Positions 43,272 through 51,938 of a DNA stretch of 64,000 bases are shown piece by piece. A program made the position numbers and the translations under genes. The notes under the pieces are model-generated. The model saw nothing but the letters and a program-made list of their open reading frames with translations, was not told where the DNA came from and made no database searches. This stretch comes from Roseovarius autotrophicus. Lineage in GTDB: Bacteria; Pseudomonadota; Alphaproteobacteria; Rhodobacterales; Rhodobacteraceae. The number at the start of each line of letters is the position of its first letter. Positions within the stretch are counted from its first letter, which is position 1. The DNA is taken from the NCBI RefSeq assembly GCF_018069895.1, contig NZ_JAGQDH010000004.1:124001-188000 (forward strand). Reading direction: 5' to 3'.

Positions 43272-43870
43272 GGCGGGCGGTGCTCGCCCTTGCCCTCGGG
43301 GTTTTCGCCACTTCCTGCGGGCGCGGTGACACGGACGTGAGCCGAGCGGGCGCGCTTTGCGGCGTGCCGGGTCTCTCGGGCACTGTCTCGGGGCTTGTGC
43401 CCGGTGCGATCTCGGGTTGCGGGGTGGAGCGCGCGGTGCGGCTCGAGGCGGTGCATGGCGTGCGCCTCAGCCAGCCCGCCACGCTCGATTGCCCGACCGC
43501 GCGCAGCCTTGGCCGATGGGTGCGCAAGAGCGCGCAGCCAGAAGTGGGGCGCATGGGGGGAGGTCTTGCGGGCCTGCGCGTGCCCGCGCATTACGCCTGC
43601 CGCAGCCGCAACCATCAAAGCGGCGCGCGCATCTCCGAGCATGGCAAGGGCCGCGCCATCGACATTGCCGCACTGCAACTGCGCGATGGCTCGGAAATTT
43701 CGGTGCTCGACGACTGGGGCAAGGGGCAGAAAGGGCGCATCTTGCGGCGCGTGCATCGCGATGCCTGCGGGCCCTTCGGCACGGTGCTTGGCCCCGAATC
43801 GGACCGCTATCACCGCGATCACTTCCATTTCGACACCGCGCGCCATCGTGGCGGGCCCTATTGCCGTTGA
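43268..43870 (+). CDS. Extensin-like domain lipoprotein
   Basis: 200 aa. The N-terminal signal ends with ALGVFATSC, a probable lipobox (Cys near 17). The rest is the bacterial extensin-like C-terminal domain: CRSRNHQSGARISEHGKGRAIDIAAL and PESDRYHRDHFHFDTA, the latter resembling the His-rich metal site of D,D-/L,D-peptidase folds. Probably acts on the cell wall; the enzymatic role is unproven. Start overlaps the dehydrogenase stop (ATGA). Confidence 0.85.
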   Translation: MRRAVLALALGVFATSCGRGDTDVSRAGALCGVPGLSGTVSGLVPGAISGCGVERAVRLEAVHGVRLSQPATLDCPTARSLGRWVRKSAQPEVGRMGGGLAGLRVPAHYACRSRNHQSGARISEHGKGRAIDIAALQLRDGSEISVLDDWGKGQKGRILRRVHRDACGPFGTVLGPESDRYHRDHFHFDTARHRGGPYCR

Positions 43871-43974
43871 CCCGGCGCGGGCGTGATGTCGCAGGCCGGA
43901 TCACTTCTCTGTTTCACCGGTTGTAATTCCGTCTTAACGGCTTAGGCTCGGAGTGGCAGAAACGGAGGTTCTTC

Positions 43975-44337
43975 ATGCCCAGGTTCGCCATGCCCAAGCT
44001 CGTTCGCCTTTACATCACGCAGGTTGCCATCGGATTCGGCCTTGCGGGCGTGTTCGTGGCGATGCTCCTGTGGTTCAATATCGCGAATCTCTGGCATCTT
44101 GTCACTCATTCGGACAAGGGCGTTCTGGCCGTGCTGATCCTCTGGCTTGCCAATGGGATCGTATTTGCCGGCGTGCAATTCGCCATCGCCGTCATGAAGA
44201 TGAAGGATGACGACGATGATGAACCGCGTGGCGGCCGTCGTCAGCGGGTGATGCGCCACGACTATGCCACCGTCCCCGTCCGCGCCAAGGCGGGGGGCCA
44301 GCCCCCCGCACCCCCCGGAGTATTTTCGGAACGATGA
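43975..44337 (+). CDS. Small membrane protein whose 3' end is formed by a repeat
   Basis: 120 aa. Two transmembrane segments (ITQVAIGFGLAGVFVAMLLW and GVLAVLILWLANGIVFAGVQF) are followed by a cytosolic acidic DDDDD patch and a basic tail. The last 16 codons (KAGGQPPAPPGVFSER) and the stop come from the repeat at 44290-44339, so the natural C-terminus may once have ended earlier. Function unknown. Confidence 0.75.
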   Translation: MPRFAMPKLVRLYITQVAIGFGLAGVFVAMLLWFNIANLWHLVTHSDKGVLAVLILWLANGIVFAGVQFAIAVMKMKDDDDDEPRGGRRQRVMRHDYATVPVRAKAGGQPPAPPGVFSER

Positions 44338-44339
44338 AG
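44290..44339 (+). repeat. Full copy of the 3'-end repeat element with hairpin
   Basis: The hairpin GCGGGGGG-CCAG-CCCCCCGC (44290-44309) is followed by ACCCCCCG and then the core GAGTATTT, TC, GGAACGATGAAG (44318-44339). The longest copy in the window; its core provides the stop codon of the small membrane protein. Confidence 0.75.
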
Positions 44340-44395
44340 GGGGCGGTTTGCCCGGTGGGCTGCCACAGAGGCAGAGGCCCCCGATACGGGTCGGG

Positions 44396-45541
44396 TCAGG
44401 CCCCGATCATGGGTGCGCCGAAACAGTAGACCTGCGCCCCGGCCACCCAGGTGGCCACGACCGACAGCGCCCCGCTGTCGCACACCCGGATGAGATCGGC
44501 GCGCCTGCCGGGGGCAATCTCGCCCCGGTCGGTCAGCCCCGCGGCACGGGCGGGGTTTGCGCTCATCAGGGATGCAGCATCCGGCCAGGCCAGGCCCATC
44601 TCTCCCGTGAGCACGCCCAGCGCGGGCAGCATCGCCTGCGGCGCATAGTCCGAGCAGAGCGCGCCCGCCACCCCCGCCGCGATCGCCTCGCGTGCCGAGA
44701 GCGCGCCGGACTGGCTGCGCCCGCGCAGCACGTTGGGCGCGCCAAAGAGCGCCACCAGCCCGGCCTTGCGCGCGGCTTGCGCCGTCGGCAGATCAAGGGG
44801 AAACTCGCTGATCGTCGCGCCCACGCGGGCCATGAAGGCCACGCGGTCCGCCCCCTCGTCATCGTGACCGGCCAGCGCCACGCCATGCGGGCGGGCGTGA
44901 TCGGCCAGCCGCTCGACACGCGCCACCAGATTGCCGGCCTCGGCCTGTTTGGCGGTGATCCGGTCGAGAATTTCGCCCTCGTCCTTGGCATAGACGCGGG
45001 ACAGATAGGCGCCATAGGCGGCGGCATCCTTGAACTGTCCCTGCCCCGGCGTGTGGTCCATGAAGGACAGCAAGGACGCCACGCCCTCATCAATCAGCCG
45101 CGTCACCCGCGCCTCTGATCCGGCATCGGTCAGCTCATAGCGGATATGCACGCGGTGATCGACCGCGCCTGAAAACCCGTGCAACGCCCGCGCCAGCGTT
45201 TCCGCGAAGTCCACGTCGCGCACACCCAATTCGCCCTCGGCAAAGCTGATGCCGTGAAAGGCGGTGGTGACGCCCGCCGCCGCCATGCGCCGGTCGATGG
45301 CATCCAGCGCCACGGGCAGCGGGAAAAAGGCGTTGGGGCGGGGTTCCACCTCTTTTTCAATCGCATCGCCGTGCAGGTCGATCAGACCGGGCAAGAGCAG
45401 ATCACCGTGCAGGTCGATCCGCGCGGCCCCTTTGGGCGCGTCCGCGCCAAGGGCCGCGATCTGGCCGTTTTCAATTGTCAGGCTGCCATGGTGCACCCCG
45501 TCAGCCGTGACAATGCGGGCGTTTTCCAGATGCTGTGTCAT
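44396..45541 (-). CDS. phnM: Alpha-D-ribose 1-methylphosphonate 5-triphosphate diphosphohydrolase
   Basis: 381 aa. An amidohydrolase-fold enzyme: GLIDLHGDAIEKEVEPRP near 55 is the metal-binding start of PhnM, with later His/Asp positions in GHDDEGADRVAFM and LCSDYAPQAMLPAL. It removes pyrophosphate from the triphosphate made by PhnGHI(L), giving the C-P lyase substrate. Last gene of the phn operon; its ATG overlaps the phnL stop. Confidence 0.95.
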   Translation of the reverse strand: MTQHLENARIVTADGVHHGSLTIENGQIAALGADAPKGAARIDLHGDLLLPGLIDLHGDAIEKEVEPRPNAFFPLPVALDAIDRRMAAAGVTTAFHGISFAEGELGVRDVDFAETLARALHGFSGAVDHRVHIRYELTDAGSEARVTRLIDEGVASLLSFMDHTPGQGQFKDAAAYGAYLSRVYAKDEGEILDRITAKQAEAGNLVARVERLADHARPHGVALAGHDDEGADRVAFMARVGATISEFPLDLPTAQAARKAGLVALFGAPNVLRGRSQSGALSAREAIAAGVAGALCSDYAPQAMLPALGVLTGEMGLAWPDAASLMSANPARAAGLTDRGEIAPGRRADLIRVCDSGALSVVATWVAGAQVYCFGAPMIGA

Positions 45542-46242
45542 GCCACCGCCTCGAATGCGCGGCGTTCTACGGTGATCTTTACATCGGCCAGCCGGTCAAC
45601 GATGGCCATATCGTGAAAGATACCGACCATGGCGGCACCCTCGGCCTTGGCGGCCTCGATCATCGCGCAGACGTTTTCGCGTGCCACCGGATCGAGGCTG
45701 GCGGTGGGTTCGTCCAGCAGCATCAGGCGCCCGCCTTGGGTAAAGCTCCGCGCGATGTTGACGCGCTGCCGCTCGCCCCCGGAAAAGGTCGCGGGGGTGG
45801 CATCCCAAAGCTGCTCCGGGATCGCCAGCGCGGCCAGCATTTTCGCCGCCTTGTCATGGGCGGCGTCACGCGCGACGCCTTGTTGCAGCAGGGGCCGGGC
45901 CACCACGTCCAGCGTCGAGAGGCGCGGCAGGCAATGCAGGAATTGCGTCACAAAGCCGATCTCGGACCGGCGCAGATCGGTTATCTGCGTCTCGGGCGCT
46001 GTGACAAGATCCACCAGATCACCGGCGGCGGTGCGATAGAGAACCTGCCCCGTTGAGGGCACATAGGTGCGGTAGATCGCCTTCAAGAGCGAGGATTTCC
46101 CCGCCCCCGACGGGCCGACAAGCGCCGCCAACTGCCCCGGTTTCAGATCGAAACTGATCCCCTCGGCGGCAGGCACATGTTTGGCGCGGTCGTGGATATA
46201 GAACCCCTTACCCAGATCGCGCACGGAAAGAATGGTGTCCAT
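45538..46242 (-). CDS. phnL: C-P lyase system ATP-binding protein PhnL
   Basis: 234 aa from the ATG at 46242. ABC-ATPase motifs: GPSGAGKSSLLK (Walker A), FSGGERQRVNIAR (signature) and LMLLDEPTASLD (Walker B). It takes part with PhnGHI in attaching the phosphonate to ATP. Only seven bases after phnK. Confidence 0.95.
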   Translation of the reverse strand: MDTILSVRDLGKGFYIHDRAKHVPAAEGISFDLKPGQLAALVGPSGAGKSSLLKAIYRTYVPSTGQVLYRTAAGDLVDLVTAPETQITDLRRSEIGFVTQFLHCLPRLSTLDVVARPLLQQGVARDAAHDKAAKMLAALAIPEQLWDATPATFSGGERQRVNIARSFTQGGRLMLLDEPTASLDPVARENVCAMIEAAKAEGAAMVGIFHDMAIVDRLADVKITVERRAFEAVA

Positions 46243-46249
46243 CAGGCCC

Positions 46250-47080
46250 TCACAATGCGCTGGAGACAAGTTGTTGCGTATAGGCCGCCTGCGGATCCTC
46301 AAGGATCTGGTCGGTCAGCCCGGATTCGATGATGCGGCCATATTTCATCACGATGGTGCGGGTGGTCAGGTGGCGCACCACGCCAAGGTCATGCGTGACC
46401 ACCAGCATCGACACGCCCGTCACCTCCTGCAATTCCATGATCAGATCGAGGATGCGCGCCTGCACCGACAGATCAAGGCCGGTTGTCACCTCATCCAGCA
46501 GCAAAAGCGGTGCGCCGGTCGAGAGCGCCCGCGCGATCTGCACCCGTTGCTGCATCCCGCCGGAAAAATTGCGCGGCAGCTCGTCCATGCGCGCGGGCGG
46601 CACCTCGGTGCGCGCGAGCAGTGCGGTCGCCTTTTCGCGGATCACCCGGTAGCTGAGTTCATCCGACATCAACAGCCGCTCGGCGATGTTGCCGCCCGCT
46701 GATATATCGAAATTCAGCCCCAGCGACGGGTTCTGATAGACCATCCCCATGCGGGTATCACGCAGGCGCAATTGCTGCGCCTCGTTGAGCGAAAACAGGT
46801 CATGCGCCTGGCCCTCGTCGTGGAATGTCGCGCGGCCCGAGGTCGGCTTGTCATCGAAATAAAGCATCTTCACGAGGGATGACTTGCCCGAGCCGCTCTC
46901 GCCCATGATGCCCAGCACCTCGCCCTTGTGCAGGCGAAAGGACGCGCCCGCCACGGCCACGACAGACCCGCAATGGCGGCAGATGTTGGTGTCATGCACG
47001 GGGCCGGTCACGTCGAGGCACGCCGGGCAGCCGGGGCCGTGGATGCGGGTCAGGTTGTCAACGTCAAGGATCGGTTTCAT
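46250..47080 (-). CDS. phnK: C-P lyase system ATP-binding protein PhnK, with a CxxC-x12-CxxC insertion
   Basis: 276 aa from the ATG at 47080, longer than E. coli PhnK (252). Walker A GESGSGKSSLV (60-70), signature FSGGMQQRVQIAR and LLLLDEVTTGLD are intact. Between the first strand and Walker A lies an extra loop with Cys at 18, 21, 34 and 37 (GCPAC ... NICRHCG), spaced like a small zinc ribbon. PhnK binds the PhnGHIJ core near PhnJ. Start overlaps the phnJ stop by four bases. Confidence 0.93.
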   Translation of the reverse strand: MKPILDVDNLTRIHGPGCPACLDVTGPVHDTNICRHCGSVVAVAGASFRLHKGEVLGIMGESGSGKSSLVKMLYFDDKPTSGRATFHDEGQAHDLFSLNEAQQLRLRDTRMGMVYQNPSLGLNFDISAGGNIAERLLMSDELSYRVIREKATALLARTEVPPARMDELPRNFSGGMQQRVQIARALSTGAPLLLLDEVTTGLDLSVQARILDLIMELQEVTGVSMLVVTHDLGVVRHLTTRTIVMKYGRIIESGLTDQILEDPQAAYTQQLVSSAL

Positions 47081-47976
47081 TCTGCGGCCTCCAGCCGTTC
47101 GAGGCGCATGTCGCACCAGGCGGCATCCGAGCATTGGAAAACGCGCGCGCCATCATCGTCAAGGAATTCATCAAGGAAACTGTCATCAGCCCCGCAGCGG
47201 CGGCAGCAATGGCGCTTGCCGGTGGCCTTGTCGCGGAAGCTTTCCACCGCGAAGGCCACATCGTTGAAGGTGATCGGCACCGCATCGGTATGGGGCGGCA
47301 CGGCATAGATACGCTTTTCGCGGCCCGCGCCGAACAGATAGAGGCAATCGGCCTGATGCAGTTTCGGCACGTCAAAACGCGGGATCGGCGAGGGGTCGAT
47401 GATGTAATGCCCGTTGATCCGCGTGGGATAGCGATGCGAGATGGTGATCTCGTCAAAGGCGACCATATCCTCGTAAAGCTTGACCCAGAGCCGCGCGTAA
47501 TCGGCGCGCCCGTGCATCCGGCGGCGGGTGGCGGCGTTGGGTTCCACCACCACCAGCGGATCGGGGTAAGGCACCTGAAACACCAATATCTGATCGGCGC
47601 GCAAGCGCAGTTCGGGAATGCGGTGGCGGGTCTGGATCACGCTTGCCGCCTCGGTGCGCAGCGTGCCGGTGACGCCCGGACAGGTCAGCGCGAAAAAGTT
47701 GCGGATATTGGCCGCGTTCACGCTGTCATCCGCCCCTTGGTCGATCACCTTGCAGGTATCATCGGGACCAAGCAGCGCCAGCGTCAACTGCATCCCCCCG
47801 GTGCCGAAACCGCGCGCAATGGGCATTTCGCGGCTGGCATAGGGCACCTGATTGCCGGGGATGCAGACCGCCTTGAAGATCGTGCGGCGCAATTCACGCT
47901 TGGCGTCCTCATCAAGGAAGGCAAAGCCGTATTCCGCGCCTTCGCGGGTCTGGCCCATGGTGTCAACGGGGTGCAT
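47077..47976 (-). CDS. phnJ: C-P lyase PhnJ (radical SAM carbon-phosphorus lyase)
   Basis: 299 aa from the ATG at 47976, behind GAGGAGG. It contains GFGTGGMQL, corresponding to the Gly32 region that forms the glycyl radical in E. coli, and the C-terminal iron-sulfur motif CRRC...FQC followed by SDAAWC, whose last Cys is the catalytic thiyl position (Cys272 in E. coli). It cleaves the C-P bond of ribose-1-phosphonate 5-phosphate, releasing alkane. Overlaps the end of phnI by 14 bases. Confidence 0.96.
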   Translation of the reverse strand: MHPVDTMGQTREGAEYGFAFLDEDAKRELRRTIFKAVCIPGNQVPYASREMPIARGFGTGGMQLTLALLGPDDTCKVIDQGADDSVNAANIRNFFALTCPGVTGTLRTEAASVIQTRHRIPELRLRADQILVFQVPYPDPLVVVEPNAATRRRMHGRADYARLWVKLYEDMVAFDEITISHRYPTRINGHYIIDPSPIPRFDVPKLHQADCLYLFGAGREKRIYAVPPHTDAVPITFNDVAFAVESFRDKATGKRHCCRRCGADDSFLDEFLDDDGARVFQCSDAAWCDMRLERLEAAE

Positions 47977-49069
47977 CTGTGGCCTCCTCGGCTTTGCCCT
48001 GTGCTGCGCGCAGGCGGTCCATGTCGGACTGGAACGTGACGTAATGGGGCATCTTGTAATGGGTGCAGAACCCCATGCTCTCGATCCCGTCCACATGCAG
48101 CAGCACGAATTCGGGGTCTTCCGAGGGGTTGTTGATACGGCCCTTGTCCTTGGCGACGCTGATCGCGCGGTCCAGCACCGACATGGCAATCGCCTTGACC
48201 TCGTTATGGCCAAAGCACGCGCCATAGCCGAGCGTGAACACGGGCGCACCATCATCGGATTTCTCGAACATGGCGACGATCTCGCATTCCGTTACCAGAA
48301 CCTCGCCCGCCTCCATCGGCTTGCCGGTGACCGGATGCGGCACCATCACCGGCACATAGCCCACGCGCAACTCGCCCACCGTGGGATGCACATCGCCGTA
48401 GCCGCGCATGTTGGAATAAGCGAGCGCCAGCAGACCGCCGGTTTCCCCGCGTGCCATGGTCGCCAGTTGCGCCGAACGCGGCACGGGGAAGATCAGCGGT
48501 TCGCGGGTGATGTCAAAAGGCGTCTCGTCGCTGTTTTCCAGCGGGGCGAGCAGGCCCTCGTCGCGCAAGCTGTCCAGCACCTTGGGAAAGGTCAGCGGCG
48601 TGTCGCTTGCGGCGCGGTTGCCCAGCCAGTCGCGGGTGATCTCGTCGAACCGCTCTGCGCCCTCGTCCATCAACTCGAACCGGAACAGCCGGTGCAGGTA
48701 ATCGGGCGTCGCCCCCAGCATCTGACCGCCGGGAATATCCTTGAACGCGGCAGAGACACGGCGCACCACGCGCATATGTCGTGTGTCATGGGGTGCTGTT
48801 TCGCCAAGGCGCGGCTTGGTCGAGCGATAGGCGCGCAGAAAAAACGCCGCCTCCAGACTGTCGCCCAACGCCTGTTTCAACGCCAGCGAGGCAAGGCGCG
48901 GGTGATAGAGGCTGCCTTCGGACAGCACCTTGGAATGCAACAGCGGCATCTGGCGTTCGATCTGGTCCAATTCCAGCGGGGCGCTCTCGCCCATGGCGCG
49001 CATTGCGTCCATCAGGCGGGACGACCCCTTGATCGCGTCAGCGCCGCCGCGAATGGCTACATAGGCCAT
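47963..49069 (-). CDS. phnI: C-P lyase complex subunit PhnI
   Basis: 368 aa, full length. It starts MAYVAIRGGADAI and has the conserved DTRHMRVVRRVSAAFKDIPGGQ and GYGACFGHNEVKAIAMSVLDRAI. PhnI is the nucleosidase-like catalytic subunit that, with PhnG, PhnH and PhnL, displaces adenine from ATP by the phosphonate. Three bases after phnH. Confidence 0.95.
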   Translation of the reverse strand: MAYVAIRGGADAIKGSSRLMDAMRAMGESAPLELDQIERQMPLLHSKVLSEGSLYHPRLASLALKQALGDSLEAAFFLRAYRSTKPRLGETAPHDTRHMRVVRRVSAAFKDIPGGQMLGATPDYLHRLFRFELMDEGAERFDEITRDWLGNRAASDTPLTFPKVLDSLRDEGLLAPLENSDETPFDITREPLIFPVPRSAQLATMARGETGGLLALAYSNMRGYGDVHPTVGELRVGYVPVMVPHPVTGKPMEAGEVLVTECEIVAMFEKSDDGAPVFTLGYGACFGHNEVKAIAMSVLDRAISVAKDKGRINNPSEDPEFVLLHVDGIESMGFCTHYKMPHYVTFQSDMDRLRAAQGKAEEATDAPR

Positions 49070-49072
49070 GGT

Positions 49073-49630
49073 TCAGGCTCCTGTGATCTGGGTTGTGCGG
49101 GGCAGGATCATCAGGCTCTGGCCATCGGCCAGAACGAAATCCACCCCCATCGGGAAATCGGCGCACCAGCGCGCACGCGCCGCCAGCCAGCCGGGCGCAA
49201 GACCCCTGGGCGCGATGCTGCGGCTGTCCTTGATACCCGGCCCTTGCAGGACAAGCGTCGCGCCGCCGTCCAGCGCCGCAACGGTCACGATCACCGTGGC
49301 CCCGCCATCGGGCAGATCAAGCGTGCCGAGGCGCGGGGTGAAACCGGGCGCGGTGGCACCATCGGCAAGGATGAAATCCGCCGCCTCGGGCGCGGCGCGG
49401 GCAACGTCCAGAAAGGCCCAGTCGGTCGCGCCAAGGCTGCCGGTCAGGTCTGCCAGCGTCTGCGTATTGTCGCAGAAAGTGGCCAGCGCCGCCAGCGCGG
49501 CAGGGGCACCTTCGGTCAGATCGGCGGTATCGGCCAGCGTGCCGGGGCGCGCGGTGGCGTCCAGAATCCGGCGGAAAAGGGCCTGATGCGTCTCGGGCCG
49601 CCAGAGGCGGGGCAGGTCAAGCACGCTCAT
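49073..49630 (-). CDS. phnH: C-P lyase complex subunit PhnH
   Basis: 185 aa. The conserved start TRP-like LWRPETHQALFRRILDATARPGTLA and GPGIKDSRSIAPRGL segments are those of PhnH, a PLP-transferase-like structural subunit without a cofactor site. It binds the core PhnG-I complex. Four-base overlap with phnG. Confidence 0.94.
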   Translation of the reverse strand: MSVLDLPRLWRPETHQALFRRILDATARPGTLADTADLTEGAPAALAALATFCDNTQTLADLTGSLGATDWAFLDVARAAPEAADFILADGATAPGFTPRLGTLDLPDGGATVIVTVAALDGGATLVLQGPGIKDSRSIAPRGLAPGWLAARARWCADFPMGVDFVLADGQSLMILPRTTQITGA

Positions 49631-50076
49631 TCGCCGTCCTCCGACAGAAGCTGGAAATCGACGCGGGTGCGGTCCAGCGCCAGCGCGCGGCGGGCCTGCA
49701 CCTCGGCGCGCGCCGCCATGCCCATCGCCAGCAGCGCTTCGATCTCGGGCGCCTCGGGCAGATCAGCCATCAAGGCCGCGTCCAGAATGGCCAGCCGGGT
49801 GACAAGGGCCAGATCGTCGGTCATCAACGCCGCACCGCCTTCGGCCATCCCTTCAGGCGTGGTCAGGCGCAGATGCACGCGGGCCATGGGGATCTCGCCC
49901 AGATGAAACGCAGCGCCCGCGACCGAGTCACGCAACTGCATCAGCATCAGCCCTTCACGGGGCGGGGCCAGCGGTTCCACCGTGGCGCGGTCGCGGATGC
50001 GGTCGGCCAATGCCGCCACCCGCCCCGCATCGGCGGCGGCCAGTGCTGCGGCCCAGTCTTCTCTTTCCGGTCTCAT
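49627..50076 (-). CDS. phnG: C-P lyase complex subunit PhnG
   Basis: 149 aa. Two adjacent ATG codons follow AAGGAA; the second (50076) has the better spacing. EPLAPPREGLMLMQLRDSVAGAAFHLGEIPM is the conserved core with the GAxFxLGE segment of PhnG. A small core subunit of PhnGHIJ. Ten bases after phnE. Confidence 0.93.
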   Translation of the reverse strand: MRPEREDWAAALAAADAGRVAALADRIRDRATVEPLAPPREGLMLMQLRDSVAGAAFHLGEIPMARVHLRLTTPEGMAEGGAALMTDDLALVTRLAILDAALMADLPEAPEIEALLAMGMAARAEVQARRALALDRTRVDFQLLSEDGE

Positions 50077-50086
50077 CATCAATTCC

Positions 50087-51118
50087 TTATCCAATCAGGC
50101 GGGAACGCACCCGCGCCGAAACCTGATCCAGCACGAAAACGGTGAGAAAGATCACCAAAAGGATCGTGCCGACATGGCCATAGTCAAACGTGTCATAACG
50201 GCCCTTCAGCTCTTGCCCGATACCACCCGCACCGACCAGGCCGATGACGGCGGCCATGCGCACGTTGCGATCCAGAACATAGAGCGTGTAGGCCACATAG
50301 GACGGCGCCACCTGCGGCAGCACGGCGGCGCGCAGCACCCGCAGCTTGCCCGCGCCAAGCGCGGTCAGCGCCTCTTGCGGCTTGCGGTCGGCGGCCTCGA
50401 TATCCTCGGCATAGAACTTGCCCAGAAAGCCCGCGCCGTGCAGGCCAAGCGCCAGATAGCCCGCAATCGCCCCGAACCCGAAGCCCAGCACCAGAAACAT
50501 CGCGATGATAAGTTCCGGCATCGAGCGCAGAAAACTGACCACGCCCCGACTGGCGGAATAGGCAAAACGGTTGGGCGTGTAGTTGCGCGCGCCAAAGAAC
50601 GCCAGCGGGATCGACAGCAGGACCGAGATGATCGTGGCCCAGACGGCGATCTCGAAGGTCTCGACCATCTTGCTCAGCACCTTGGTCAGATAACCGAAGG
50701 GATGGACCAGATATTCCTTCACCTCGACCTGTTGCTCAACCTGAAGCGTGTCGGCGTTGAGGTGATAGGTCGTGACCTCGACCGCCTCGATCCGGGTGAA
50801 AATCGGCAGGGCGTCACGGTCCAAATCGGTGATCCGCGCCAGTTCGCGGCGGTCCTCGATCACAAAGGGGAAAAGCGCGCCGATCATCCGGCCCAGCCCC
50901 TTGCCGACCTGGCTTTCTTCCTTCAGGCCCACGCCCGCAACCACCGCCTCGCCGCTCAGGCTGAGCATCTTGCCCACTTCCATGCGCTGCCCCGACCACA
51001 GAAGCGCGGTGGCGATCAGCAGCACGGCCAGCGCCGCGCGCCAGTCATAGGGCGCGCGCAGGTGCCATTCAGAGGCGGGGCGCGGATGCCCGCCGGTTTC
51101 CAGAATTGCCTCACGCAT
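50087..51118 (-). CDS. phnE: Phosphonate ABC transporter permease
   Basis: 343 aa from the ATG at 51118, longer than E. coli PhnE (about 276). One membrane segment lies near 24-40, then a soluble stretch (ESQVGKGLGRMIGALFPFV...), then the permease core. The cytoplasmic EAA-like loop is in KPQEALTALGAGKLRVLRAAVLP; the extra N-terminal part resembles the longer PhnE/PtxC proteins. A single phnE is present. Overlaps phnC by eight bases. Confidence 0.92.
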   Translation of the reverse strand: MREAILETGGHPRPASEWHLRAPYDWRAALAVLLIATALLWSGQRMEVGKMLSLSGEAVVAGVGLKEESQVGKGLGRMIGALFPFVIEDRRELARITDLDRDALPIFTRIEAVEVTTYHLNADTLQVEQQVEVKEYLVHPFGYLTKVLSKMVETFEIAVWATIISVLLSIPLAFFGARNYTPNRFAYSASRGVVSFLRSMPELIIAMFLVLGFGFGAIAGYLALGLHGAGFLGKFYAEDIEAADRKPQEALTALGAGKLRVLRAAVLPQVAPSYVAYTLYVLDRNVRMAAVIGLVGAGGIGQELKGRYDTFDYGHVGTILLVIFLTVFVLDQVSARVRSRLIG

Positions 51119-51938
51119 AGGCCTTCTCCTTCGGCTCATGGCCCGGCACGGCCAGACCTTCGTAAAGTTCGGCCTCGGCGCGGGCGTCAAAGAGGGCAGG
51201 CTTGCCGTCAAACACCACGCGCCCCTTGCGCATCCCGATGATGCGGTCGGCGAATTCGCGCGCGAGGTCCGTCTGGTGCAGGCTGCACAGCACGGTCGCG
51301 CCCTGTTCGCGGGCGGCCTCACGCAGAAGGCCCAGCACCTCGCGGCTGATCGCCGGATCAAGGCTCGCCACCGGTTCGTCGGCAAGGATCACCTCGGGGC
51401 GCAGCAGCAGCGCGCGGGCGATGCCCACCCGTTGCTGTTGCCCGCCCGACAGGGCTGCGGCGCGGCGCGGCAGGTGGATCTCGTCCAGTCCCACGCGCGC
51501 CACAACCTCGCAGACGCGCGCGCGCAACTCGGGCGGATACCAGCCCAGCATCGCGCGCCAGCCCGCCACCTCGGCCACAGCGCCCGACAGCACATTGGAC
51601 GAAACAGTCGCCCGTTCCACCAGATTGAATTGCTGATGCACCATCGCCACCCGGCGACGGATGCCGCGCAGGGTTTTCGGCGACAGCGCCGTATCGCCCA
51701 GCAGCATTTCACCCGAAGAAAGATCGGTCAGCCCGTTCACCACCCGCAAAAGGGTGGATTTGCCAGAGCCGGAAGGGCCAAGCACGACGCAGAACTCGCC
51801 GCGCGCAACATGGGCCGACACGCCGTCAAGCGCGGCAACCCCGTCGGCATAGACCTTGCGCAGGTTCCGAAAGGAGAGGTGCGCCTGCCCCTCCCCTCCG
51901 GTGCCCAGCGCGGCGGAAAGGATCGCCGCCGCCGACAT
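51111..51938 (-). CDS. phnC: Phosphonate ABC transporter ATP-binding protein
   Basis: 275 aa. Walker A GPSGSGKSTLLR, signature ALSGGQQQRVGIAR and Walker B EVILADEPVASLD are complete. It powers phosphonate import through PhnE with PhnD. Its ATG overlaps the phnD stop (TGATG). Confidence 0.94.
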   Translation of the reverse strand: MSAAAILSAALGTGGEGQAHLSFRNLRKVYADGVAALDGVSAHVARGEFCVVLGPSGSGKSTLLRVVNGLTDLSSGEMLLGDTALSPKTLRGIRRRVAMVHQQFNLVERATVSSNVLSGAVAEVAGWRAMLGWYPPELRARVCEVVARVGLDEIHLPRRAAALSGGQQQRVGIARALLLRPEVILADEPVASLDPAISREVLGLLREAAREQGATVLCSLHQTDLAREFADRIIGMRKGRVVFDGKPALFDARAEAELYEGLAVPGHEPKEKAYA

